Shown piece after piece: positions 14,692 through 24,800 of a stretch of DNA of 25,048 nt. Origin of the DNA: Limnoglobus sp043780595 (GTDB lineage Bacteria > Planctomycetota > Planctomycetia > Gemmatales > Gemmataceae); NCBI GenBank assembly GCA_043780595.1, contig JAYWCL010000066.1:1-25048 (forward strand), read 5' to 3'. The translations under genes were made by a program, and so were the position numbers. A model generated the notes under the pieces. That model saw only the letters and a list, made by a program, of their open reading frames with translations. It made no database searches and had not been told where the DNA came from. How positions within the stretch are numbered: the first letter of the stretch is position 1; each line of letters opens with the position of its first letter.

Positions 14692-16104
14692 ATGCAGCAG
14701 ATACTCTTTCACTTGCCGTTCACGTCGGGGTTTCGGCCACCGGACGGGGTGCCGCTTTACGGCTTCGGCGCGATGCTATTCATCACGTTTTTCCTGGTGA
14801 CAATCTGGGGCGGACTTCGGGCTGCGAAGGTCGGGTTGCCCAAAGATCGCCTGCAAGACATGGCGATCCTGCTGTTCCTGACCGGCATCGCCGGGGCACG
14901 GCTCGTTTACATGATCCAGTATTACGACGAGCAATTTAAGGGCTTGTCGCCGTTCATGCTGGTGGTCACGTTCTTCGAGATTTGGAACGGCGGCATCGTG
15001 TTCTACGGGTCGATCTTCGGCGGCGGGCTGGGCTATCTGCTCTTCCGCAAATACGTGCTGAAACGGCTGAATATCAACGGTTGGCAGCTCGCCGACGCGG
15101 TCGCACCGATGCTCGCCATCGGCATGGCGGTCGGGCGCATTGGCTGCTACCTCAACGGCTGCTGTTGGGGCCAAGTCGCTTGCGAAGAATGTCAACCCGT
15201 GCCTCTCTCGGCACAACTCGGGCAGTTCCCGCTGTTGCCATCGCACGCCCGCCGACAGGTAACCTTCCCGCCCGGCGAGAAAGCGCGCCTACCCGAGATT
15301 CACGGCCTGCAAACGACGACTGGCTTTTCGCTGAAGCCACGCGACCCATTGAATGCCGCCGACCCGCGTGCGGTCATCGCCGCCATCGAGATCGGCAGTG
15401 CCGCCGAAGCCGCCGGGTTACAGCCCGGCGACCGCATTATCGAAGTCAACGGGAAGACGAATTTCATCGTGCTCGAAGTCTCAGGGGCCGCCGCATCGGT
15501 AGCGGAAGCCGAGGCAATTATCACCGCAAGCGGTGGCAGAATTCTCGAATCGGGCGACACGGCCGACGATGGCAAGGAAGTGATTGCGGGCTACGACTCG
15601 CAGGCGAACGCGATGCAAACTCGTGCGAAGCTCGAGAAACTTCGGCCAACGGTTTCCGTATTTTCGCACGATGGCTTATGGGAAATCATCCGCACGTGGC
15701 CGCGCGGCAAGTCGTCGATCGAACTCGTTGTGGAACGCAGCAGCACGAAGATTCCCGTGTCGTACACGCCGCGCACCGTGACATTCTTCCCCACGCAAGT
15801 GTACGAAACGGTGAGCATGGTGTTACTCACGTTCTTGCTCGTTTCGTTTCAAACGTTTCGTCGGCACGATGGGCAAGTGATGGTCGGGTTGATGCTCTGC
15901 TACGCGATTCACCGGTTCATTAATGAAGCGATTCGCATCGAGCCAACTTACGCCTTTGGGCTGACGCTCTCGCAGTGGATCAGCGTCGGCATCTTCGCAT
16001 CGGGCCTAGTGCTTGAGGTGTATCTGCGTTGGTCGCAACCGAAGCTCCCGCTCGGCGAGAACCCGTTGGGTTACGGAAAGTCCGTCATTGCCGTGCCGGA
16101 ATAA
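14692..16104 (+). CDS. lgt: Prolipoprotein diacylglyceryl transferase with inserted PDZ-like domain
   Basis: Transfers diacylglycerol from phosphatidylglycerol to the lipobox Cys of prolipoproteins in the inner membrane. The Lgt core is clear: N-terminal helices with GAMLFITFF, LTGIAGARLVYMI, WNGGIVFYGSIFGG (99-111), the signature GRIGCYLNGCCWG (148-160), then FPTQVYE (366-372) and CYAIHRFINEAIR (403-415). The protein has 470 residues against about 290 for E. coli Lgt. The excess is an insertion of about 200 residues (162-363) between the signature and FPTQVYE, on the extracytoplasmic side. Part of it is PDZ-like: AIEIGSAAEAAGLQPGDRIIEVNG (231-254) is the usual carboxylate-loop and PGD core. 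The residue matching E. coli His103 is Tyr105 (VFYG), a substitution that occurs in other phyla as far as I recall. The stop lies 7 bp from that of the convergent toroid gene. Function of the core is confident; the PDZ role is open. Confidence 0.93.
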   Translation: MQQILFHLPFTSGFRPPDGVPLYGFGAMLFITFFLVTIWGGLRAAKVGLPKDRLQDMAILLFLTGIAGARLVYMIQYYDEQFKGLSPFMLVVTFFEIWNGGIVFYGSIFGGGLGYLLFRKYVLKRLNINGWQLADAVAPMLAIGMAVGRIGCYLNGCCWGQVACEECQPVPLSAQLGQFPLLPSHARRQVTFPPGEKARLPEIHGLQTTTGFSLKPRDPLNAADPRAVIAAIEIGSAAEAAGLQPGDRIIEVNGKTNFIVLEVSGAAASVAEAEAIITASGGRILESGDTADDGKEVIAGYDSQANAMQTRAKLEKLRPTVSVFSHDGLWEIIRTWPRGKSSIELVVERSSTKIPVSYTPRTVTFFPTQVYETVSMVLLTFLLVSFQTFRRHDGQVMVGLMLCYAIHRFINEAIRIEPTYAFGLTLSQWISVGIFASGLVLEVYLRWSQPKLPLGENPLGYGKSVIAVPE

Positions 16105-16111
16105 AGGGGCG

Positions 16112-17206
16112 CTACTTCTGCAAAATCGGCAGGTAGTTGTTCGGCAATTGCAAGATGATGCAGGCCATTGCGGTGGCGTAGGAGGGGCCGTGGCCGAAGT
16201 CGGCCCAGATGTTTCCAGGCCCTTGGCAGCGTGAGATTAGGTCGTCGCGAATCGCGGGAAACCATTCGGCCCACGCGGTTCCACCCGCCGTCCACATCGC
16301 GAGTGCGGCATAATAATGAGCGTAATAATAGTAGCGCTCGTTCGCCATGTCGTTGAAGCCACGCTTGGCCGGGACGAAGCGTTTGAGGTACTTCACGCTC
16401 CGGTCGATGACGTCGCCTTCGTAAATTCCCGCACTGAATAACCCGACCAACGCCGCCGCCGAACGGGGGAACAACGATCCCTGGTTCGTGCCGACCATGT
16501 ACGTGTAACCGCCATCGTCGAGTTGGCACCCCTGGATGTATTTCACGCCCGCATCGATCGTCGACTTCGGCACGAACAACCCCGCATTGCGTGCGGCCCG
16601 CAGTGCCATCAGTTGGGCAACCGTCACCGAAACATCGGCTTCACTCGGTCGAGGATCGTACCGCCAACCGCCGAGCTTGTTCTGCGAACGCACGATGACG
16701 GCCGTCGCTTTTTCGAGTGCATCGCGGAGCCGTCGTTGCCGATTGGCGTTCGGCAACATCCCGTACAGTTCGGCGAGGAACAGCGTGGCGAAACCGTGCT
16801 GATACATGCCGCCGCCGTGCTGAAACGCATTCTCGCCGCCGTTGATGTAACCGACGGGGCTGCCCGAGGCGGACTTCAAAAGTAGGTAATCCATCGCGCG
16901 ACTAACGATTTTCCCGTACTCGCCGCGCCCCGGCTGGTGCCCACCCGCCATGAGCGCCAAACCCGCAAGGCCGACGATGGCGGCATTCGGCCCCGAGTTA
17001 TCGTCGTAGGAACCGTCGTTGCGTTGCGACCGGGCGAGGTACGCCAACCCGCGATTGATCGCGATCTGCGTTTCGGTCGTAACGAGGTCGGTCGGCGCGG
17101 GCATCGCGCCGTCTTGTGCGTGGCCGACCAGCGAGACCGTCGTGCCGACGCCGCCGAGCAATGTCGCACGAGCAAACCCACGACGAGTGATGGCGTTCGG
17201 GTTCAC
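16112..17206 (-). CDS. Tat-exported alpha/alpha-toroid protein (prenyltransferase/squalene-cyclase fold)
   Basis: A 364-residue protein. I choose the GTG at 17206 because GTGA overlaps the stop of the upstream gene and the protein then opens with TRRGFAR at residues 7-13, a Tat signal pattern followed by ATLLGGVGTTVSLVGHAQ. A further in-frame upstream extension would run over the previous gene. The mature part is a string of helical repeats of the ISOPREN_C2-like superfamily: LAYLARSQRNDGSYDDNSG, VRSQNKLGGWRYDPRPSEADVSVTVAQLMALRAA, YIQGCQLDDGGYTYM and YYYYAHYYAALAMW. The QxxxGGW-type motifs fit squalene-cyclase/prenyltransferase toroids. The DxDD acid motif of hopene cyclase is absent, so a cyclase reaction is unlikely. 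It may be a binding or structural toroid. It ends the four-gene VWA/DUF4175 cluster and converges on lgt with only 7 bp between stops. Fold confident, role unknown. Confidence 0.88.
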   Translation of the reverse strand: MNPNAITRRGFARATLLGGVGTTVSLVGHAQDGAMPAPTDLVTTETQIAINRGLAYLARSQRNDGSYDDNSGPNAAIVGLAGLALMAGGHQPGRGEYGKIVSRAMDYLLLKSASGSPVGYINGGENAFQHGGGMYQHGFATLFLAELYGMLPNANRQRRLRDALEKATAVIVRSQNKLGGWRYDPRPSEADVSVTVAQLMALRAARNAGLFVPKSTIDAGVKYIQGCQLDDGGYTYMVGTNQGSLFPRSAAALVGLFSAGIYEGDVIDRSVKYLKRFVPAKRGFNDMANERYYYYAHYYAALAMWTAGGTAWAEWFPAIRDDLISRCQGPGNIWADFGHGPSYATAMACIILQLPNNYLPILQK

Positions 17207-17970
17207 TTCTTCGCCTTCTTGTCTTTTTCGGAGATCGCCGAGTAGTATTGCGGCAACAAATCCTTGTACTTCGACAGGTACTGTTCGCGGAAAAACTGCA
17301 TCATCTTTTGCCGCGGTTGTTCGGGGAGGTGGCCCCAAAAATCTTTCGCGATCGTTTCCGCAAGTGGCAACATCGGTGCGCCCGCTCCGGATTTTTTGTC
17401 GCCGGGTTCTGCACCGCTCATCGGCATCGGTTGCCCTTCGGGCTTCGGCTTACCTTCGGGCTTCGCGCCTTGTGGCTGACCCTCGCCGGGCATCGGCATT
17501 GGCATCGGTCCGCTCTCGGGTTTGTTCGGCTTACCAGCTTGCGGGCGAGGTCGTCGTGGGCGATTGCCTTCGCCACCTTGCGGCTTCGTTTCGCCCTTAT
17601 TTTTCGGTGGTGGTGGTGGTGGGCCATCGTTCGGCATCGGGGGTGGTGGTGGGTTCTGGTTATTCATCGGTGGCGGATTTTCGAGTAGCTTAATCAGCGT
17701 GTCGATATCGTCGGCGACCTGCTTTTGATCCTTCCGCGTTTCCTCGCTGGTATCCTGCCCCGACAGTTTTTCGCCGACCGCTTTCGTGCCTTTCACGATG
17801 CGATTCGCCACCGATCCGACATCGTCGCCTTCGATGGGCGCGACGTCCACTTCGGGTTTCGGCAACGCCTTCGCGGGTAAAATCACACGTGGGATCGGCG
17901 GCGCGATACCGGCCGTCAGCGACATCGCACTGACAGCGATGCCGAAAATCGCACAAGTGAAACGCATCAT
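17203..17970 (-). CDS. Proline-rich secreted protein of the VWA/DUF4175 operon, unknown
   Basis: A 255-residue protein not belonging to a family I can name. The start at 17970 (MMRFTCAIFGIAVSAMSLTAG) gives a signal peptide and a 4-bp overlap with the DUF4175-like gene; its TGA overlaps the next GTG by 4 bp. The middle (about 90-190) is low-complexity: runs of Pro (PPPPPMPNDGPPPPPP), a basic stretch (NRPRRPRPQAGKPNK) and imperfect PMPMP and KPEGxPxP repeats. It is flanked by a short helical part with many Asp/Lys (SGQDTSEETRKDQKQVADDIDTLIKLLE). The C-terminal 50 residues are folded-looking and acidic-aromatic: AETIAKDFWGHLPEQPRQKMMQFFREQYLSKYKDLLPQYYSAIS. I recall this tail in other planctomycete proteins at the same place in the operon. 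It could be a flexible linker protein tying the membrane subunits to the toroid; that is speculation from gene order. Confidence 0.8.
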   Translation of the reverse strand: MMRFTCAIFGIAVSAMSLTAGIAPPIPRVILPAKALPKPEVDVAPIEGDDVGSVANRIVKGTKAVGEKLSGQDTSEETRKDQKQVADDIDTLIKLLENPPPMNNQNPPPPPMPNDGPPPPPPKNKGETKPQGGEGNRPRRPRPQAGKPNKPESGPMPMPMPGEGQPQGAKPEGKPKPEGQPMPMSGAEPGDKKSGAGAPMLPLAETIAKDFWGHLPEQPRQKMMQFFREQYLSKYKDLLPQYYSAISEKDKKAKK

Positions 17971-20900
17971 GGTTGCTCCTCGGTGCGCTGAAACTGGGCG
18001 GAAAGTTGTTCGAAGAGTTCGGCGATTTCCTTCTGCGATTGTTCTAGACTCTTCAACTCTGCGACTTCGTCTTCGGTCCACTTCTCGGCGTCGGGGTGCG
18101 ATTTCGCGAACTCTTCGGTCATCGCATTGACTTCCTTCTGCCAATCGCGCAGCGCCTTGAGTTGCGCGAGCGGGGGCAGGCCATCGCTCGGCGCGCCTTC
18201 CGCAGGCGGCGGTTTGGCGTCGCCTTCTTTCGTTGGTGGGGCCGCGGCCATCGGCGGTTTCGGCTTGTCCGGCTCTTTGAGCGAATCGACGATTTGTTGC
18301 AAACGGCGTAACGCGAGTCGCATCGGACGACGGGCGTCTTCATCGGCGGCACGTTCGGTTTCTGGCTCGAATGCCAGTGGATCGGCGGTGAGCGCATCGG
18401 CTTTACGTTCTTCGATTCGCATCGCCGCCTTCGCCATGTTCTCGCTGGCTTGGCGCAGCATTCGCTCGAAGACTTTTTGCTTATCGAGTTTCGTTTCGGC
18501 GAAGCGTGCCACTTCAACAGCAAGTGCTTTTTGCTGATCCGCAACAGCCGACAAACTGGCGACGATCGGCCGTTCCCACTTCTTGGCCTTCGCGACCACA
18601 TCAGCCAATCGTTCGGACTCGGCGATGGCGGTTTTTTGCTTTTCGAGGAACGCCCGAAGCGGTTCGACGAGTTGCTCGCGCTTCTCGCGTTCCAGTTGCT
18701 CGGCATCCTTCGTACGCTCCGTATCGAGCGATTGCTTCGCATCGTCGAGCCGGTCGAGCGCGTCGTTGAGTTCCTCGTTGGGGGCACGGCCCTCGTTGAG
18801 TTCGTCGCGGGCTTGCTGCATATTTTCGGTCGCTTTTCGCAGTTTCTCCGCCGAATCGGTTGCCCCTTCGCGTTGCAGTTTCCGCGACAGTTTCTCGACG
18901 TTTTCCGATAACCGATTCTGCTCTTCGGCTAACTTCTTCAACGATTCCGCACGCTCGGCGGGGTCGGTCTTGGCACCGGCTTCAGTGATCGTTTTCGATA
19001 GCTCTTCTTGTTGCGCCGTCAGCGAATCGATCTCGGCCCCTTCCTGTTTTCGCTTCTTCGCAAGCTCGTCGACCGATTCCGCTTTCTCGTCGGACAATTC
19101 TTTCGTCATCTTTTCCAACCGATCGACGGCCTTCTGTGCGGCTACTCCGGCCTCGCCGGGACGATTGCGGCGTTGGGCGTCGGCGGCGTTCCGCAGGTCG
19201 TCGGCCAGCCCGCGCTTCCCTGCCGTCTCCGCCGCTTTGTCGAGTGCCTTAGCCTCCGCCTCGGCTTGTTTGGCTTTCTCGCGAACTGCCGCTGCCTCGG
19301 CTTCCGCAGCCGGTTGCGATTTCGCATCGCGGCTCTTTTGGTCCGCGAGGGCGTTCAATGCTGCCGCCTGTTGACGTTTCTCTTCGGCGATCCGTTCGGT
19401 TTTGGAAATCGCCTTCGCACCATCGCTCGCGGCTTTCTCCAACTCGGCCGCGGAGCGTTCGATCCCGGCGCGATCTTGTGGTGCCAACTTGTCGATGGCT
19501 TGGCCGGCCGGTCGGCGTTCGGCTTGCTTCGCGGCATCGGCCACGGTCCGCTCGATCGCGTTCTTCAACGTGCGGATATCGCTGCGGAGTTCGTTCGCAC
19601 TTGCCCACGGTTCGAGGTCTTCGATTGCTGCATTCAAACGGTCGATCGCCCCTTTCTGATTCTTCTTCGCGGCCTCAATCGCCTTGTTCGCTGCGGGTGT
19701 TCCTGCCGTGCGTTTGGCGTTCGCGATTTCAGGTTCGATCCCTTCCATGAAGCGGTTGTCGAGTTCTTCCATCGTACGTGCCAGCGATTCGACTCGCTCC
19801 GTCGTGGCGGAGTTCGGCAATGCGTTGCGTCGAACGACATCGCGTAAATGCTCGGTTTTCGCTTTCAAACCGGCACGTGGGTCGGCGACGGGGGCACGTG
19901 CCACACGCTGTGCTTGTTCGGCGCGGTCGAGCGGGTCGGTGGCGGGGAGTGCCTTTTGGGCTTCGTTTAATTTCGCGTTCGCATCGAGTTGCAAGTCGCG
20001 AACGCTCGCCAATTCGGGCCGCAGAGCGACGATTTCCCGTTGCAACCACGCTTTCATCGACTCTGCAGACAAGATGCGAATTTCGACTTCGGGGCTTCGG
20101 CCCGGCGTTTTGTCGATCGTGTAATCGTCCCAGTCGGTCGCCATCGCCCGCAGGAAAATCACGTCACCATCGGCTGGCGATTTCCCGGCGGCATTCGCGA
20201 ACTGCGCGATGGATACCACGCGCTCATCTTCGAGAATCTGCGGTTGCGGGCGAATCGTTGCCGTGACCGTACCGACCACCGCTTGCAGCGTGCTCGCGTT
20301 GCGTTCGGCATCGATCGCGGGCCAAACGCGATACGGTTCCTCGCCGTTACGGTGTTCCCAATACAGTTGGCGGACGGCAAACGTGCGGTCGTCGGCACGG
20401 GTGCGAACGAGCAATTTCGCCGTGGGAAGCAGCAACAACGGATCTTGCTCCGGGCGCGGTTTGTCGATCGTCACCATCGGCGCGGGGTCGGGTGTGGTCG
20501 AAATTTCGATGAGCCGCGTACCGGTGAGGCCGCGTTCGTCGGTGAAGCGGAGCGAATAGATTCCGTTGAGCGGCGGGGCAAAATCCGCTTGCATCAGTTG
20601 GCCTTCGGCTCCGTGAATCGCAAGCGGAATTTCTTCGAGGAAGCGATCCGCGATGAGTGGACTGCCAAACATCGCGAACGGATTCGATGCGGCAATCGGC
20701 GAGATCGCGGCGGCCACCTGGGTCGCGGATGTGTCCCCCTGGTAGTGCAGCACCGCCGTGCGGATTCGCCGATCCGCCTTCGCCCGAAGCTGAATCCGAG
20801 TGCCCGATACGCCGGTGACCATGCCGGTGCCATCGGGTAGGTCTTGCGCGGGCAGCCCCGTGTATCGCGGGTACGTCAGTCGGATTTGCGGCGTCGGCCG

Positions 20901-21806
20901 ACCGTCGAGCACTATCAACTTCGGTGGCGAGACGACTTCCACACGTTGCCAAACGCTTACGGCATCATTCGCGGCCACCTGAAATTCGAACGTCTCCGAC
21001 ACGCGATCCGGCCCGAGAACGACGCGACCGTTCGCAGCATCGCCCTCGTGTATCAACGGCACGCGGTCGGTTTGGATCGAACCGTTCGCCGCCCGGAGTT
21101 GAATCGCGGCATCGTCGGGAATCTCGCCGCGCACGCGGAATTGCACCGTCAACGATTCGCCGCGTGCGAGTAGCGACGGCGGTTCGAGAAGTTCGAGTTT
21201 CGTTCGTGGTGGCCATGCGTGTTGGCCGTACGGGTCGAATAATCGCACACCCGCGTGTGCCGCACGATTGCCGTAAACAATCATCACTACCCCGAGTGCC
21301 AGCAAGCCCACGAACATCAGCCCGGACGCTCGCCACAGTTTCCCCGTGGGGATAATCGACTGCGTGTCGCAATCGTCGGCGAGGTGCTCGGCTCGCTTCA
21401 TCGCGGCACGTCGGAATGAATTTTCACCGCGGTCGCGCGGCGTCTCCGTGCGATCGTGGAACGACACCGCACTAGCGAGCGCATCGTTGAGCGACGGGAA
21501 ACGCGATTCCAGAATGTGCGCGATGCGGAGCGGCCGCACCGACTCGCGACTCGGTCGCAAAATGCCGCGAAAGAACAGGATGCCACTGCCAATCATTAGC
21601 GTCAGCAGCCCAATGGCACGCAGCGAGGCGTGGAGATTGAAGGCGATATCGAGCACGCATAACAACGCGAGAACGAACCCGAGCCAGGCGATGAGCGCGA
21701 ACGTGCCCGTGAGTACGCGAATGAATCGGCGCATCCGCCCCAACGAACGCAATCTCTCGAAGAGTGGCGGTGCTTCATAACCCGGCGGTCGAAGAACGAG
21801 GGGCAT
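17967..21806 (-). CDS. DUF4175-like giant membrane protein with long coiled coil
   Basis: A 1279-residue protein. A GGGAG site lies 8 bp before the ATG at 21806. The N-terminus has two membrane helices (about 33-55 and 63-80), then a conserved region RIAHILESRFPSLNDALASAVSFHD (94-118) and a third helix (158-178). Residues about 195-560 form a beta-rich, probably extracytoplasmic part with Ig-like strands (LLARGESLTVQFRVRGEIPDDAAIQLRAANG; PQIRLTYPRYTGLP). From about 570 to 1180 the sequence is highly charged and helical, rich in Ala, Glu, Lys and Arg with many heptads, and should form one or more long coiled coils. This architecture matches the DUF4175 group known mainly from proteobacteria and planctomycetes, which has no proven function. 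It is the second gene of the cluster, 32 bp after the VWA protein, and its stop overlaps the Pro-rich gene. Conserved partners suggest an envelope-spanning complex. Confidence 0.88.
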   Translation of the reverse strand: MPLVLRPPGYEAPPLFERLRSLGRMRRFIRVLTGTFALIAWLGFVLALLCVLDIAFNLHASLRAIGLLTLMIGSGILFFRGILRPSRESVRPLRIAHILESRFPSLNDALASAVSFHDRTETPRDRGENSFRRAAMKRAEHLADDCDTQSIIPTGKLWRASGLMFVGLLALGVVMIVYGNRAAHAGVRLFDPYGQHAWPPRTKLELLEPPSLLARGESLTVQFRVRGEIPDDAAIQLRAANGSIQTDRVPLIHEGDAANGRVVLGPDRVSETFEFQVAANDAVSVWQRVEVVSPPKLIVLDGRPTPQIRLTYPRYTGLPAQDLPDGTGMVTGVSGTRIQLRAKADRRIRTAVLHYQGDTSATQVAAAISPIAASNPFAMFGSPLIADRFLEEIPLAIHGAEGQLMQADFAPPLNGIYSLRFTDERGLTGTRLIEISTTPDPAPMVTIDKPRPEQDPLLLLPTAKLLVRTRADDRTFAVRQLYWEHRNGEEPYRVWPAIDAERNASTLQAVVGTVTATIRPQPQILEDERVVSIAQFANAAGKSPADGDVIFLRAMATDWDDYTIDKTPGRSPEVEIRILSAESMKAWLQREIVALRPELASVRDLQLDANAKLNEAQKALPATDPLDRAEQAQRVARAPVADPRAGLKAKTEHLRDVVRRNALPNSATTERVESLARTMEELDNRFMEGIEPEIANAKRTAGTPAANKAIEAAKKNQKGAIDRLNAAIEDLEPWASANELRSDIRTLKNAIERTVADAAKQAERRPAGQAIDKLAPQDRAGIERSAAELEKAASDGAKAISKTERIAEEKRQQAAALNALADQKSRDAKSQPAAEAEAAAVREKAKQAEAEAKALDKAAETAGKRGLADDLRNAADAQRRNRPGEAGVAAQKAVDRLEKMTKELSDEKAESVDELAKKRKQEGAEIDSLTAQQEELSKTITEAGAKTDPAERAESLKKLAEEQNRLSENVEKLSRKLQREGATDSAEKLRKATENMQQARDELNEGRAPNEELNDALDRLDDAKQSLDTERTKDAEQLEREKREQLVEPLRAFLEKQKTAIAESERLADVVAKAKKWERPIVASLSAVADQQKALAVEVARFAETKLDKQKVFERMLRQASENMAKAAMRIEERKADALTADPLAFEPETERAADEDARRPMRLALRRLQQIVDSLKEPDKPKPPMAAAPPTKEGDAKPPPAEGAPSDGLPPLAQLKALRDWQKEVNAMTEEFAKSHPDAEKWTEDEVAELKSLEQSQKEIAELFEQLSAQFQRTEEQP

Positions 21807-21814
21807 CGGCGATA

Positions 21815-21819
21815 CTCCC
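21815..21819 (-). promoter_or_regulatory. Shine-Dalgarno GGGAG for the DUF4175-like gene
   Basis: The minus strand reads GGGAG 8 bp before the ATG at 21806. It lies in the 32-bp gap after the VWA protein stop (21839), supporting separate initiation rather than read-through. Confidence 0.5.
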
Positions 21820-21838
21820 GGAGCATTGACTCAGAACA

Positions 21839-24800
21839 TCATAAGAGTCGTTCGCGCTTCCGCAAAACCCACTCGACACCGAATAGCATCAACAGCAACG
21901 CATACAGCCCCGCGTGGTTCCAGATTGGCACCGGCGGGCACGGTTGGTTCAATGGGAGTCGCGTCGTTTCGGGTAGCTCGTCCAAGAGTTTCTCGTAGTC
22001 GAACAGCGTATAAAATTTACCGCGAGACTCGGCGGCGGCGCGGGTCATGTCGGCCACGTTCATTTCGAGTCGCGTGCGCTCGCCGGGTGGCGGCAGCACC
22101 TTCGCCTCGGCTTTCGGCGCGGTAGCAGGCCATTCGGGTTCGGTCAGGCGAAAGCGATATTCGCCCTCGGGAGTGCGTGCGAGCGTTCCTTGATACGTCC
22201 CGCGACTGCCTTCGACTTTGCTCAGCGGCATCGTCTGCGTTTCGCTGTCGCCGATCGGTGGCGAACCATCCTTGAATCGTAGCGGGGCACGTTCGATCCG
22301 TACTTTTACGGTCGTCGCTTCGGGGGCCGGGGCATCGTCGGGGAAGCGAACCGTCACGCGGATCGGCTCGTCGCGACGATACGACGTCTGCTTGTCGGTC
22401 TTAATTTCCAGCCGGGAAACGCGGTTGCGCGACAGCGTGCGAATCGCCTGCCGCCAGAAGCGGTTGTAATGTTCCTCGTCGCGTCGAAATCGCCAGCGCC
22501 ACGTTTCGTCGAATCCGAAGAAGATCACGCGGCCCGTTCCGGAAAATTGTTGAAGCACGAGCGGGTGATTTTCGCCGGTCGCGCCTTCGGCCATTCGCTC
22601 GGGGTGGACCGCCAGAACTTCAGCGGAGAGTTTGCGAACGTAGCCGCTGGCGTTCCAGAATAGCGGCTTCAGGTTCGAGAAAATCTTGTTGCTTTCGACA
22701 TCGCCATCGGCGAATCGGAACAACGGATGCGCCATCCCAGCCGGCGTCAATTGCAGCCGATATCCGGCAGGAATCGGCTTCTCTTCGGTGGATGCCGCCG
22801 GTACGTCTGCGCCCGCGTTGACCGGCGATATCGGCAACACCGCCGCAAGTGGCGTGGCGAAAAACGCACTCGGCGAGGCATGTTCCCCTGCGATGAACAA
22901 CAAGCCGCCACCACGCTGTTTCACGAAATCGGTTAGGTCTTGTAATGTGCGTTCGACGTGCGGCAAACGCGACGGGTCGAAGTCGCCGAGGATGACAACG
23001 TCGTAGCCGAACAGTTCGCTCCGCGTCGGGAAACTCCGAATCGCGCTACGGTCGGTGGTGGCGTAATCGTTCGAGGCATCGAGTAACAGCGTGCTGAGTT
23101 CGATCGATTTCCATTTGCTGCCCGGTTCGACTTCGCGTTCGAGTAACACTTTCAGGAAGCGAAATTCGTAGCGAGGATAGCCTTCGACGTACAACACGCG
23201 GATTTTCGGATTCTCAGTGACAACGACTTGTCGCTCGATGCGGTTATTTGCAGTCTCGGCTTCCCCCGTAGCCGTGGGAACCTCGATGATGTACGTGCGT
23301 TCGCCGGGTTGTGTAGGCGTGTGACGTAGACGAAACGCGACCGGTTTCCCCGTCGCATCGGGCACGATATTCGCTTCGTCGAGCGGGATCAGTTTGTCGC
23401 CGACTTTCTCGGAGAGCGTTGCACGCACCGCCTTCGGCACGCCCGCGCCACGTACGCTCAGTCGCGCCTCGAACAGGAGTTCGTCGTTTTTCACGACGGT
23501 GTCTTCGGCCCGTAAATCGCCGATGCTCAGGTCGAGCGGATCGTTCGCTTCGCCGAAGCCGACGAGGTAAAGCGGCACCCCCGCCTGTGCGGCTTCGCGG
23601 CCCGCTTTCGGCAAGTCGTCGCCCGCCGTCGTCACGCCATCGGTCAACACGATCACCGCTGCAAGCGAACTGCCCCGGAAGGTTTTGAGCACGGAGCGGA
23701 CGCCATCGCCCAACCGGCTCGATTCGCCTTTTGCTGCAATGCCTTCGATGGCTGTCGCCACCGCCGCGCGTTCCTTTGCATCGTTGGCACTCGCCAGAAA
23801 TCGCGTCTGATCCGAGACGGCAAACAGATGGACTTTCCACTGTTTATCGACGAGCAGTTTTGTCAGCCAATCGCAATCGGGCCGTAAAAGTAGCCACTTC
23901 GCGAGTTCGATTCGTTGCGGCAGTTCGACGCCGGATAGCTTCGCAAGTTCGTCCGCCTTCGCGCGGGTCGCGGGATCGCGAAGATCGTCGCGGTGTGCCA
24001 TGCTCGCGGAATCGTCGATCAGGATCGCGATGTCGGGCCAACCTTCGCGATCGAACGCGATGCGCAGTTGCGGCAACAGCACGACGATGGCCAGCAGGTA
24101 CGCAGACAACCGTAGGCCAGCGGGTAGCGCGACGCTGCGCCAACCGGCGGTCGCCCGGCTCTCGTTGCGGTAGAGCCAAACGACGATGGCGAACGCAGCG
24201 AGCGCGAGGCCACCGAGCAGCCGGTGGTCGAGTTTCGGCGATCGCGAAAGTGCGGGCGAAGACTCCAGACGCCAGCGGGTTCCTTCACCCGCTTCGGCCG
24301 CCGGCAACCCCGCGACCCGCTCGACGAGGTGGCGATGTTCCTGCGGAATGTACCCGAGAAATTCCCCCGACCACAACCCGTGCAAACTCGTGGCGATCGC
24401 CGCAGTGGCCACGAACAACAACGGCCAACCGATAATTTTTGCCCACCGGATGCCGCGCGATATTTCGGGTGGCGAGCCGTTCGCGACCACCGACCGCGCC
24501 GGACCGAGTCGCCACGCGAGGATGAGTTCCCCCGCGAATGCGGCGAGCGCCAACAGCACGAATATCCTTGCCAGTGAAGGCCCATGCGGCTTCGGCGTAA
24601 CGACGACAGTAGTGCCATCGCTGCTCGTTTGCACGATTTGTTCGATCTCGCGAACGACTTGAATCGTCGGGTGAATCGCCTTTAGTACCTCCGGATCGAT
24701 CCGGCGCAAATCCGATTCCGAGCCGCCGCCGGGTATCGTCTCGGGGACATTCACGGCGAGGTACGAACTTTGCGATGACCCCGTCGCGAGGCGATACAAC

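Noticed and set aside
13993..14712. Minus-strand 239-codon frame covering the phosphatase end and the 21-bp repeats (TENRPNA heptads)
   Set aside because: About half is antisense to the phosphatase and the rest follows the repeat. No ribosome site or domain was seen. Kept only as an alternative explanation for the repeat period.
16112..17206. Squalene-hopene cyclase assignment for the toroid protein
   Set aside because: QxxGGW-like repeats are present but the DxDD catalytic motif is missing and the protein is about half the cyclase length.
19008..19847. 279-codon plus-strand frame inside the DUF4175-like gene
   Set aside because: It is antisense to the charged coiled coil; Leu/Arg/Phe-rich composition arises from complementing Glu/Lys/Ala codons.
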